Source of the DNA: Candidatus Desulfacyla euxinica
Lineage (GTDB): Bacteria; Desulfobacterota; DSM-4660; Desulfatiglandales; Desulfatiglandaceae
Length of the DNA: 32,034 bases
Assembly: GCA_014382715.1 (NCBI GenBank)
Contig: JACNJD010000205.1
Location: 1 to 32,034 of the forward strand
Direction: 5' to 3'
The notes below the pieces were generated by a model. It saw only the letters and a program-made list of their open reading frames with translations. It did no database searches and was not told the DNA's origin. Positions 24,418 to 31,925 of this stretch are shown piece by piece (position 1 is the first letter of the stretch; each line of letters begins with the position of its first letter). The translations under genes and the position numbers were made by a program.

Positions 24418-24545
24418 CATGACCTTTCTGATTGAAATTGCGCTCTTATGTTGTGAGTCTGGTTATGTTGTGTGTATTTAGATCCCTCCATATAATTCTC
24501 CAGATTCCTTTTGTAAGGAATCCTTTTAATTCCTTTTATTCCATA

Positions 24546-24953
24546 TTATTTTTCAGATTCCATTCGTTTAGCCTCCGACAAAAACCAGTCTGCAGAGTCC
24601 TGGTCAAAGCCCTCATTTGACATTGCAAAACGGTAGGCCTTTCGATAGTAGTCTGCCGCCTTTCCTTTTTCTCTACGGGCTTCATAGACCATAGCCAACC
24701 GATTAAACCCATCGATCTGGTCGGGATATTCGGTGAGAAGTTCCCGGGATACGGCTTCCGCTTCATCTAATTTGTTCTGCTTTATGAGATCTACGACGCT
24801 ATTTGACAGTTGATCAAGCTCTGTGTAGACAGGGATGAATCGCTGTTTTTTGACGGAAGAGGGCCTTTTCACTTTTTGTGGTGACAGACAACATTTTTTA
24901 TACTTTTTACCACTGCCGCAAGAACATGGTGCATTTCGACCTATTTTAACCAT
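24546..24953 (-). CDS. SEC-C motif / TPR-like protein
   Basis: This 135-residue protein starts MVKIGRNAPCSCGSGKKYKKCC, a classic SEC-C zinc-binding motif (C10, C12, C21, C22) like that at the SecA C-terminus. Residues 45-125 form two or three TPR-like helical repeats (KLDEAEAVSRELLTEYPDQI, then DGFNRLAMVYEARREKGKAADYYRKAYRFA). The motif often binds protein partners or the ribosome, but the role here is unknown. The gene is divergent from the mobile element, whose first gene starts 45 nt away. Confidence 0.9.
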   Translation of the reverse strand: MVKIGRNAPCSCGSGKKYKKCCLSPQKVKRPSSVKKQRFIPVYTELDQLSNSVVDLIKQNKLDEAEAVSRELLTEYPDQIDGFNRLAMVYEARREKGKAADYYRKAYRFAMSNEGFDQDSADWFLSEAKRMESEK

Positions 24954-24998
24954 AATCCAATGCTCTCATAATTTTGTGTTTGGGGCAATGGCTTTATC

Positions 24999-25610
24999 AT
25001 GCAGCTGCGATTTGCCACGGATTTATCCGCCGAGGAATACGTTCGCAGGGAAGCCTGGAAAGAGGCAAAACTTGATAACTGCCCTATCCACCCGGAAGGA
25101 GGGTGTGGATTCAGGAAAAATGGCACTTACAGCAGAAAGTATCCGGAAGGTACAAAAATAGCGAGGTGGCACTGCCGAATAGGGCATCAGACGTTCAGTT
25201 TTCTTCCCGATTGTTTGTCTGCACGTTTACCCGGTACGTTGAAGGAAGTCGAAAACGTCATAGAAGAAGTCCAAAAATCGCCCTCGCAAGAGAAAGCCGC
25301 TAAAGAGATTCGCATCGATATCTTTCTCCCAGGTGCTCTTCGATGGATTAGACGCAGGATACTTCCAATCCGAATAGCGTTAACGATGTTGATCGAGCTT
25401 ATTCCTTCAATGTTTTCGGTTTGCGACCCTACCTTGTCATCCTTTCGTTGCGCACTTTGCGTTACAGATGTTCTTCCTGAGCTTCGTCAACATGCCTCTC
25501 CATTTCTACATATCCTGCCACCTCCTTTAGGCTTTTTTTCCCGCCCCGGATCAAAAAAAACAAAAAATAATCGTTTTCAACACGAGACGGGGAGTGACCC
25601 ACCTCTTTAA
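24999..25610 (+). CDS. Cys/His-rich protein upstream of recombinase trio
   Basis: This 203-residue protein belongs to no family I can name with confidence, though it reminds me of proteins seen with mobile elements in other Proteobacteria. The front half has a likely zinc site: C28, H31 and C36 in CPIHPEGGCGF, and C59 with H63 in ARWHCRIGH. The segment LPDCLSARLPGTLKEVENVI follows, then a basic helical half (GALRWIRRRILPIRIAL) and LPPPLGFF near the end. It points toward the recombinases and is followed by a 30-codon ORF and a winged-helix protein. DNA binding or target recognition for the element is inference. Confidence 0.75.
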   Translation: MQLRFATDLSAEEYVRREAWKEAKLDNCPIHPEGGCGFRKNGTYSRKYPEGTKIARWHCRIGHQTFSFLPDCLSARLPGTLKEVENVIEEVQKSPSQEKAAKEIRIDIFLPGALRWIRRRILPIRIALTMLIELIPSMFSVCDPTLSSFRCALCVTDVLPELRQHASPFLHILPPPLGFFSRPGSKKTKNNRFQHETGSDPPL

Positions 25611-25644
25611 AGGTCTTAAATTGTCTCCACGGGGAGGAATCAGC

Positions 25645-25737
25645 ATGAAAGACACAGAAAAGCGGTTCGTGATGGTTGGTTTCAGGTTGCTTGCTGGATT
25701 CGTGCGTCTTCCTGCCATCCCCAAAACCAGAGTATAA
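25645..25737 (+). CDS. Candidate 30-residue small protein
   Basis: This ORF is too short for the ORF track. ATG at 25645 has GGGGAGGA 6 nt upstream, one of the best ribosome-binding sites in the window. The product MKDTEKRFVMVGFRLLAGFV ends with a further ten residues and is basic and amphipathic. It lies between the Cys/His-rich gene and the winged-helix gene, with 17 nt to the latter. It could be a real small protein or a leader that couples translation. Confidence 0.4.
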   Translation: MKDTEKRFVMVGFRLLAGFVRLPAIPKTRV

Positions 25738-25754
25738 CCAGAAAGGAGTTGATC

Positions 25755-26147
25755 ATGATCAAGAAAAAGATCCTTGTCCCCAACCGGATCAGACGCATTG
25801 AGGGAGGGTTTAGCTTTATCCCCCACCGCTTCCTGACCGATGGTTTTTTAGCCTCCTTGAGCCAGACAGAAATCCTTCTCTACCTTTTCCTTATCATAGT
25901 CTCAGATCGAAACGGCCTTTCCTTTTATTCCTACGACGTCATCTGCACCTCGCTGCAAATCACCGTGGACGATTATGTCGAAGCCAGAGACGCTTTGATC
26001 CGTAAGGATCTGATCGTCTTTGACGGCACCCTCTTTCAGGTGCTCGATCTACCTAAGGAGCCCATTCAAGAGAACGCCGGGAAGCCCCAACGTCATGGAC
26101 GATTGAAGATAAAGGACCTTGTCGAGCAATCCATTGGGGGGATTTGA
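25755..26147 (+). CDS. Winged-helix-like protein upstream of recombinase trio
   Basis: 130 residues from the ATG at 25755, which has AAAGGAG 8 nt before it (better than the TTG at 25749). The core SFIPHRFLTDGFLASLSQTE, ILLYLFLIIVSDRNGLSFYS and YDVICTSLQITVDDYVEARD, then ALIRKDLIVFDGTLFQVLDL, has the helix-helix-helix-wing pattern of replication-initiator-like winged-helix domains. This suggests DNA binding and regulation of the element. The stop TGA is 1 nt before the GTG of the first recombinase, so the two are translationally linked. Confidence 0.75.
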   Translation: MIKKKILVPNRIRRIEGGFSFIPHRFLTDGFLASLSQTEILLYLFLIIVSDRNGLSFYSYDVICTSLQITVDDYVEARDALIRKDLIVFDGTLFQVLDLPKEPIQENAGKPQRHGRLKIKDLVEQSIGGI

Positions 26148-26148
26148 A

Positions 26149-27327
26149 GTGGGCAATGTGGATATCACGCGATTGACCAAGGCCATTGTTGATTACCTCG
26201 GTTGGCTCAACTCTACGGGAAACTCAATAAGGCTCAGGGAACGCTACGATCAGATTCTGATCGAATTTCTCATTTTCGCACTCCGGAAAGAAATTGTCTG
26301 GGAAAATATGTTTTCGTTGGACACTCTCAGGATGTTCGGAAAACATTCTGCCGGCCTTACCGGTGCAATTGATGTGCTTACAGGCTTTTCGGGTTATCTC
26401 TATGAAGAAGGCACCATCCCGGAGCCGCTTGAGGTTCCACACAACCGAGTCCTCCTGCCCGACATTTGCGAAAAATACCTGCTCTACTTACAGCAAGGAA
26501 AAGCCGTTTCCAAAATCCTTGTCAGATCATCAAGAAGGGTGCTGGCCCCTCTAAATGAGTATCTTGAACAGCGCAACATTGGTCTGACAAGTCTTAAGAT
26601 CCAGCACATCGATGATTTTCTGTCGGAGTTCAATAAACCATTTTGCAATGTCACCCGCGGCATTTATCGAAGCCAGATACGGAGTTTCCTGAAGTACCTC
26701 CGCGATGAAAAGGTGATTAAAAAAGATATTGCCCATCTGCTGGTGGGACCCCGCATGTTCAGTGAGCCGAAACCTCCCAGATTTTTACGGCCAGAGGAAG
26801 TGAAAAAACTCTTTGGCAACATCACCCTGGACACGCCTGTAAAGATTCGAACCTACGCCATGCTGCTCCTGTCTTACTCTTTAGGACTGCGACCCATTGA
26901 GGTCAAGCAGATTACCCTCGATGACATCTCCTTTCAAAGAGCAGAGCTTACCATTTCAAAAAGAAAGGCCAATAATCCCGTTGTCATGCCACTGCCAGAA
27001 AAAACCCTGAAAGCCATCGCCTTGTATGTCCATAAAGTCAGGCCCGAGAGTCCCTACAGAGAACTTTTTCTGACCTTTCATAAACCATACAGGCCCGTTT
27101 GTACAACTGTGGTGAGCCATCACATCTCGAAGACAATGAAAGCGGTAGGACTCTCTGCTTCAGCCTACTGGTTGCGGCATACCTACGCACAGAGTTTACT
27201 CCGCATGGGCCATTCCATATACGACATCAAAGAGATGATGGGTCATCAGAGCATCCGATCCACCCAGCGATATCTTCACGTCAACATAGAACATATGCGA
27301 AAGGTCTTATTTGATGAAACCCTTTGA
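26149..27327 (+). CDS. Tyrosine recombinase 1 of the trio (RitA-like)
   Basis: 392 residues from GTG 26149, with GGGGGG upstream (the ORF track starts 30 nt earlier inside the previous gene). The N-terminal SAM-like core-binding domain (KAVSKILVRSSRRVLAPLNE) is followed by the catalytic domain: Arg in SLGLRPIEVKQI, Lys in ISKRKANN, His/Arg in YWLRHTYAQSLL, His in MMGHQSIRST, and nucleophile Tyr in QRYLHV. All active-site residues are present. Its 3' end overlaps the second recombinase by 14 nt. Three consecutive overlapping tyrosine recombinases are the mark of RIT elements. Confidence 0.92.
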   Translation: MGNVDITRLTKAIVDYLGWLNSTGNSIRLRERYDQILIEFLIFALRKEIVWENMFSLDTLRMFGKHSAGLTGAIDVLTGFSGYLYEEGTIPEPLEVPHNRVLLPDICEKYLLYLQQGKAVSKILVRSSRRVLAPLNEYLEQRNIGLTSLKIQHIDDFLSEFNKPFCNVTRGIYRSQIRSFLKYLRDEKVIKKDIAHLLVGPRMFSEPKPPRFLRPEEVKKLFGNITLDTPVKIRTYAMLLLSYSLGLRPIEVKQITLDDISFQRAELTISKRKANNPVVMPLPEKTLKAIALYVHKVRPESPYRELFLTFHKPYRPVCTTVVSHHISKTMKAVGLSASAYWLRHTYAQSLLRMGHSIYDIKEMMGHQSIRSTQRYLHVNIEHMRKVLFDETL

Positions 27328-27979
27328 AAGCATCATGGCCTCTCAAATCGAGGCATATCTTTCTTACCGAAAAAGTTTGGGCTATCGTTCCATGCCTGCC
27401 AGATACCATCTCCTTACTTTTGATAGTTATCTGGTAGACACCAACGCTGATTGGGACACTTTCCATCCGCCCTTTTTCCTTGAAATGAGGAGCCGGATCC
27501 CTTTGGAATCCCGGACCGTCAACGGTATCCTTTCCGCGGTTCGAGCTTTGTTCCGTTTCCTCGTTCGTCGGGGAGAACTGACGCACAATCCTCTGAAGGA
27601 TGTTCCGCCTCTCAAGGAAAACACCATCGTGCCCTTTGTATTCTCTCCTGAACAGGTGGATCAGTTGCTGGATGTGATTAGAAGCAGAATCCGAAAAAAC
27701 GAAAACTTCTTTTTGACAGACCTGGCCATCTATCTGGTTGTGCTGTTGATGGCCCGCTGCGGCATGAGGATCTCAGAGCCTGTCAGGCTTTTACGGCGCC
27801 ATTACCGACGGGATGATGCCACCATTTTTATCGAAAAGACCAAGTTCGGTAAAGACAGGCTTATCCCGCTTCAAAAGGACGTCTCAACACAGATTGGAAA
27901 CTATCTGTCTGTCCGTGAAACGCTCCGCCCCCATGACGACAACCCCTATCTTTTGGCCGGTAGAAAACAAAAGCATCTT
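27314..27979 (+). pseudogene. Tyrosine recombinase 2 of the trio (RitB-like), 5' part, interrupted by IS
   Basis: This is the N-terminal 222 residues from ATG 27314 (TTG 27311 is the track start). It holds the core-binding domain (ASQIEAYLSYRKSLGYRSMP) and the first catalytic residues, Arg in RCGMRISEPV and Lys in KTKFGKDR. At AGCATCTT (27972-27979) the frame runs into the insertion sequence and ends 39 nt later at a chance stop, lacking the His-Arg-His-Tyr half of the active site. The missing 3' part is at 30438-30746. Joining the two across one copy of AGCATCTT gives an uninterrupted frame (GRKQKHL|CDTTLRYVFHNAV). Confidence 0.93.
27972..27979 (+). repeat. Target-site duplication, left copy
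   Basis: AGCATCTT here is repeated at 30430-30437, directly outside both IS ends: an 8-bp direct repeat made on insertion. Confidence 0.92.
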
Positions 27980-28001
27980 GGGAGCATTACCAGTTTGTTA
28001 A
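27980..28001 (+). repeat. IS left inverted repeat
   Basis: It begins GGGAGCATTACCAGTTTG and matches the reverse complement of 30408-30429 at 21 of 22 positions. Confidence 0.92.
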
Positions 28002-28014
28002 CAAAAATAGATGA

Positions 28015-29388
28015 TTAAAGTGGAATCTGGTTTTTCTTATACTTGTCGAAAACCTTATCGTACGTCCCATTATATATGGCACAACGAATTCTAAGCATTG
28101 CGTTTCCGGTTTCCTTAACCCACCATGCCCCTGAACGCTTCATTCGTGTATGGCATATGAATTTGTTCGCAGACTCAATGCCCCCACTGCCAATAGGATA
28201 ACCACCGATTCGATCACCTCGATAATGGATTCTCTCCCGGTTGTTCTGCAAGTAACCAATGAGCTTTCGGATTTCTTCCTTTGCCAGACTATCCCGGGGA
28301 GGCATTCGTTGAAGGCCCCAAATCACATTATCCACTTCCGAATAGAAAAGCCGAGTGAGCGTACTTTCCACCCATTCCAGGCACTTTTGAGATTTCTCAC
28401 CATATTGAAGTTTTGCTACCTTGTGGATATGTTCTGCACAATGAAAATAGTCCAAAATCTGGCGCCCTTTGGGAAAACAGGCAACCATATGTTTCCACAG
28501 CCAGTCGGCTCCGTCACCCAACAATCCAATGCGAAGATTGGCCTGTGGGATTCGAGATGCCACAAATGATAGATCCTCGCCAAATTGCTCTTCATTCTGG
28601 ATTTGATGCCAACTCGCTAAATGGACAATTCTATCTTTGCCCACCAAGTATATACGGAACCCTTTGGCCTCCTGCCATTGTCCTTTGCCTCTTTTTTCAT
28701 TGCGCTTTGCTTTCAGACGCGTCGGGACATGGGCCCCGTCGGAAGCTACAACCAATACCGGGCGCCAAGAGCTTTCGGTCATCTCCTGACACCTCGCCGC
28801 AATTTCTTGATCGCTGGGAATAGCATCCTCCAGGCAGGCGTATTCACCCACTTGCTCAAATGTATCGTGCATGAAATGGTCGCTGACACAGTGATCGGTG
28901 AGTTCTGCGAACAGCTCGCTGCCACTGGAAAACGGAACCTCCGCAGCGGTTCGCGTTGCTTTTCTCTGAACATCAAACTGGTTCTTCTTACGGCTGATTT
29001 CCAGCGTCTTGTCCAATGGTAAAAAACCATATGAACAATTTACACAATAAAACCAGGGCCGTTTCAAAGCGCTGGGCCCCTGCATCGTCACTATCTCTTT
29101 TAAGTGATCACGCCGCTTTTTGCACATCTTTCCGCATTGTGGGCAAGGGGCGTATTCCTGCTCCAATAACCCGGCGTACTTTTGCTCAATCAGGGCTTGA
29201 AAACAGGCTCCGAAAAACTCTTGTTTCGTTTCGGAAAATAGTTGGCTGAGTTCCATGATCGTGGGCTCTTTACCGTCCTCAAACACTTCATCTATAATTT
29301 GGTCAACCCATTTGTCCACTTCATCATGGATCATATCTCGAAAGTCCTCTGTTGGAGCCTGTTCAAGTATGCGAGCAGCAAGTCCCAT
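28015..29388 (-). CDS. ISKra4-family DDE transposase
   Basis: This 457-residue transposase has an N-terminal helical region, then a zinc ribbon (CPQCGKMC, then FYCVNC) near residues 80-120. The catalytic acids are Asp in VVASDGAHV, Asp in IGLLGDGADWLW and Glu in IGSGGIESANKF, with FICHTRMKRSGAWW downstream, all as in ISKra4 transposases. The length is complete and no frameshift is seen, so it is probably active. The stop lies 13 nt inside the IS left inverted repeat. It follows the DruA-like gene by 12 nt in the same transcript. Confidence 0.92.
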   Translation of the reverse strand: MGLAARILEQAPTEDFRDMIHDEVDKWVDQIIDEVFEDGKEPTIMELSQLFSETKQEFFGACFQALIEQKYAGLLEQEYAPCPQCGKMCKKRRDHLKEIVTMQGPSALKRPWFYCVNCSYGFLPLDKTLEISRKKNQFDVQRKATRTAAEVPFSSGSELFAELTDHCVSDHFMHDTFEQVGEYACLEDAIPSDQEIAARCQEMTESSWRPVLVVASDGAHVPTRLKAKRNEKRGKGQWQEAKGFRIYLVGKDRIVHLASWHQIQNEEQFGEDLSFVASRIPQANLRIGLLGDGADWLWKHMVACFPKGRQILDYFHCAEHIHKVAKLQYGEKSQKCLEWVESTLTRLFYSEVDNVIWGLQRMPPRDSLAKEEIRKLIGYLQNNRERIHYRGDRIGGYPIGSGGIESANKFICHTRMKRSGAWWVKETGNAMLRIRCAIYNGTYDKVFDKYKKNQIPL

Positions 29389-29400
29389 GGCACCCCCTTC

Positions 29401-30291
29401 CTAACATCCCGCCAGTTCTTGACGAAATCGGGATGAAAGGGGATAAACATAAATCTCCTTGACCGCTGCGCCCTGCCGAGAATGGTCCCGGTCCATACGA
29501 CCGCGACCGGTCGTTTTTCCCACGTGTATCCAGTTGGCCGCCTTATAGCAGGTGCCTTTGAAGCGTTTTCGATTAACCAATGTTTCCATAAGAACCGGGC
29601 GATAGCCATAGCAGCCTTGCCAATCATCTGGCACGCTCTTGACTGCCAACGAAAGAGCCCTGCTGGCAAGGTTCTTGACCTCAACCCATGGAAGGATGAG
29701 AAACCGGCTGTTATTGATGATTTTTTGTAAGTTGGCCTTTCGTTGGTCATCGACCCATCCAATCCAACGATCCCGTGGCGCCATCTTCCAGGCCGGGCTC
29801 GAAAATTGAAAACACCCAAGAATGTCATCGGTTGCACCGGATTTAATAAAATAGCGCAACTGCGCTCCAAAGGGCAATTGATAACCCAGATAATGATAGC
29901 GATCAACGTATTCATACCAAAGCTGTCTTTGCTCCTGGTTATTAACCCTTGTTAACAGTATGGGCGATAGCCTTTTCAGCTTTGTGGAAATGGTCGGTTG
30001 AATATCCGCCTTTCCGGTCCGTTGAACCTTTACTGCGCCTTTATTCGTATACTGTTTTCTGCATGCCGGGAGCTTGATAGTTCCTTTTTCGTCCAAGCGT
30101 TCAAGAAACTGTCGGCATTCAACGCTTTTAAGCTTCCCGGTAGGTCTTTTCCACGAGAAAAGCTCACAGACCGTATTGGCAAGCTCAGTTCGGCTGAGCT
30201 TCGGAAAGGTTTCTATTATCTCAACTATTTCGCTTAATTGTTGAGTACTGACGGTGTGTCCACAAAATTTCTCTAAACACCCTGATTCCAT
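29401..30291 (-). CDS. DruA-like DUF4338 protein, IS passenger
   Basis: 296 residues from ATG 30291, preceded by AGGTGA (the track's TTG at 30315 is less likely). The DUF4338 landmarks are clear: EYVDRYHYLGYQLPFGAQLR, LGCFQFSSPAWKMAPRDRWIGW (within residues 160-190), NNSRFLILPWVEVKNLASRA and NRKRFKGTCYKAANWIHVGK with TTGRGR. The same domain is DruA of the Druantia anti-phage system, but DruB-E are absent here and the gene is inside an IS, ahead of its transposase. It may be an accessory transposition protein; a defence role is unproven. Confidence 0.9.
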   Translation of the reverse strand: MESGCLEKFCGHTVSTQQLSEIVEIIETFPKLSRTELANTVCELFSWKRPTGKLKSVECRQFLERLDEKGTIKLPACRKQYTNKGAVKVQRTGKADIQPTISTKLKRLSPILLTRVNNQEQRQLWYEYVDRYHYLGYQLPFGAQLRYFIKSGATDDILGCFQFSSPAWKMAPRDRWIGWVDDQRKANLQKIINNSRFLILPWVEVKNLASRALSLAVKSVPDDWQGCYGYRPVLMETLVNRKRFKGTCYKAANWIHVGKTTGRGRMDRDHSRQGAAVKEIYVYPLSSRFRQELAGC

Positions 30292-30326
30292 TTGATCACC
30301 TGCCTTTCGTGACAATAGCTGATTAT

Positions 30327-30355
30327 GCTATACAGGCAATCAACAGGAATGTCCA
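30327..30355 (-). promoter_or_regulatory. Candidate promoter of the IS genes
   Basis: On the minus strand TGGACA (30350-30355) is followed after 17 nt by TATAGC (30327-30332), about 35 nt before the druA-like ATG and inside the right end of the IS. It would drive both IS genes. Confidence 0.5.
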
Positions 30356-30407
30356 GAACTTTTTTCGCTTTTCTGTAACTTTTTTTCGTTAATCCATCAG
30401 AAATCCA

Positions 30408-30429
30408 TTAACAAACCGGTAATGCTCCC
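30408..30429 (+). repeat. IS right inverted repeat
   Basis: It ends GGTAATGCTCCC and is the inverted partner of 27980-28001. Confidence 0.92.
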
Positions 30430-30437
30430 AGCATCTT
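30430..30437 (+). repeat. Target-site duplication, right copy
   Basis: AGCATCTT, identical to 27972-27979. Confidence 0.92.
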
Positions 30438-30746
30438 TGCGATACGACACTTCGATACGTGTTTCATAATGCGGTTAAGGAAATCGGCCTTCGTCAACCA
30501 CGGAAGGTCGTGGGCAATGTCAACTTCAATCCGCCCACGCCTCATTCCCTGCGACATTCTTTTGCTGTCAACACCCTCAAAAGCGTTCGGGAACGAGGGC
30601 GATCCGCCCAAAATGCGCTACCCGTTCTGGCGACCTATATGGGCCATACCAATTACAAGTTTACCAGTGTATATCTTCGGGTAGCCGATGCAATCAGCCG
30701 CAAGGAGCTGGTTGATTTTTCTCTTTGGCAGAAGGTTAAGAAATGA
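30438..30746 (+). pseudogene. Tyrosine recombinase 2 of the trio (RitB-like), 3' part
   Basis: These are the C-terminal 102 codons, starting CDTTLRYVFHNAVKEIGL directly after the IS target duplication. They carry the second half of the active site: His and Arg in PHSLRHSFAVNTL, His in YMGHTNYKFTS and Tyr in VYLRV. There is no start codon of its own in good context; the GTG at 30459 used in the ORF track is internal. The stop TGA overlaps the ATG of the third recombinase (ATGA). Joined to 27314-27979 it makes a complete recombinase of about 324-325 residues. Confidence 0.93.
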
Positions 30747-31762
30747 AACTTTCTCCCTTGATCCATCAGTTCTTCAATCAATATCTTCCCCATATTAAAG
30801 GGGTCAGTCACCAGACCGTCAAGTCTTATCGAGATGCCTTCCGGCTTTTTCTCCCCTTTGCAGCTTCGTTCTATACCATCAAAGTCAAATCGCTCCGGGT
30901 GGAACATATCTCATCAGGATTAATCATCGCATTCCTTGAGAATCTGCAAAATCAAAGAAAGAACCTTGTCAAAACACGCAATCAGAGGCTTGCGGCCCTC
31001 AAGTCCTTTGCCAAAATGATCCGCTTTATGTATCCCGAACAACAAGATGTGGCAAATACCATCCGCAACATTCCCCAAAAGCGAGCTCAGAAGGCCCTTA
31101 TCGGGTTCCTTTATCAGGATGAGATGCTGCAGATTTTTCAGGCCGTTGATCTGAGAAGAAGGGAAGGGTTCAGGAATTATGCCCTGCTCCATCTGCTCTA
31201 TGACTCTGGCGCCAGGGCCAGTGAAATAACAATGCTCAATCTGGAGTACTTTGATCCCAAGAAAAAAACCTTAGCTATCCTGGGAAAAGGAAACCGGTTC
31301 AGACTCATAAAGCTTGAGCCCAAGACCTGTCAACTGCTTCAGCTCTATATCCGAAAATATCGTAACTCTCCACGCCCCCCATATCAAGACCGGCTCTTTA
31401 TCAATCAACGGGGGAATGAGCTCACCCGCCATGGAATTTACCGTATATGCAGAAAGTATCTGGAAAAGGTTCTTCCTCCAAAGCGCCTAAACAATATTAG
31501 TCCTGTTCATAGTTTCCGTCATAGCAGAGCTGTGGACATGCTCTATAAAGGCCATCCCATCACGGATATCAAAAACCACCTGGGCCATGACAACATCCAG
31601 TCCACCACAGTTTATCTGCATTTGGATCTGGATCGAAGGCGCCACATCCAGAGGCGGTTTATCAGACATATGAAATCGATCCTGACGGACGATTCAAAGA
31701 TAGAACAATTACTCCAGTGGGAAAACGAGGGGGATTTAATGGCTTGGTTGGATAGTTTATAG
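30743..31762 (+). CDS. Tyrosine recombinase 3 of the trio (RitC-like)
   Basis: This is a 339-residue tyrosine recombinase. The N-terminal SAM-like domain (VSHQTVKSYRDAFRLFLPFA) is followed by the catalytic domain: Arg in DSGARASEITML, Lys in LGKGNRFR, His/Arg in VHSFRHSRAVDML, His in HLGHDNIQST and Tyr in TVYLHL. All are present. It starts at ATGA, overlapping the stop of recombinase 2, so its translation would normally be coupled to that gene; the IS insertion upstream may reduce its expression. It is the last recombinase of the trio, with about 270 nt to the window edge. Confidence 0.92.
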   Translation: MKLSPLIHQFFNQYLPHIKGVSHQTVKSYRDAFRLFLPFAASFYTIKVKSLRVEHISSGLIIAFLENLQNQRKNLVKTRNQRLAALKSFAKMIRFMYPEQQDVANTIRNIPQKRAQKALIGFLYQDEMLQIFQAVDLRRREGFRNYALLHLLYDSGARASEITMLNLEYFDPKKKTLAILGKGNRFRLIKLEPKTCQLLQLYIRKYRNSPRPPYQDRLFINQRGNELTRHGIYRICRKYLEKVLPPKRLNNISPVHSFRHSRAVDMLYKGHPITDIKNHLGHDNIQSTTVYLHLDLDRRRHIQRRFIRHMKSILTDDSKIEQLLQWENEGDLMAWLDSL

Positions 31763-31778
31763 CAGGGGTAGATAACCA

Positions 31779-31925
31779 ATGGCCCTTGATGGAGAGCTAC
31801 GCAAAAAGCAAAAATATTATGTTGTCGGTCACAAAGACAGGTTCGTTAAAATGCGTGATAACCTATTGCTTTTCTTGGTTTTTTGGAATGCCTCATGGCA
31901 AGTATCAAAACCTTACTGTTTTTAG
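31779..31925 (+). CDS. Possible small ORF after the trio (48 aa)
   Basis: MALDGELRKKQKYYVVGHKD and onward starts 16 nt after recombinase 3, with AGGGG about 10 nt upstream. It has a basic front and a hydrophobic stretch (NLLLFLVFW). It may be a genuine last gene of the element or chance. Beyond it, 31926-32034 is AT-rich with a near-palindrome around GAGCTC (about 31941-31954), possibly near the element's end. Confidence 0.25.
   Translation: MALDGELRKKQKYYVVGHKDRFVKMRDNLLLFLVFWNASWQVSKPYCF

Larger units (their letters stand above)
27980..30429 (+). mobile_element. Complete 2450-bp ISKra4-family insertion sequence with druA-like passenger
   Basis: The ends are inverted repeats of 22 bp with one mismatch: 27980-28001 begins GGGAGCATTACC and 30408-30429 ends GGTAATGCTCCC. 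An 8-bp duplication, AGCATCTT, flanks it. It contains two genes on the minus strand, druA-like then transposase, 12 nt apart. GGG-type tips and an 8-9 bp duplication agree with the ISKra4 family as I know it. The exact restoration of the host recombinase frame on removal shows the borders are correct and the insertion is recent. Confidence 0.93.

Noticed and set aside
29331-29915. 194-codon minus-strand ORF inside the IS
   Set aside because: It overlaps the DruA-like gene and the transposase start in another frame, and its translation has no recognisable motifs; the DUF4338 frame is clearly the coding one.
29401-30291. A Druantia defence system
   Set aside because: Only the DruA-like domain is present; DruB-DruE are absent and the gene lies within an insertion sequence.
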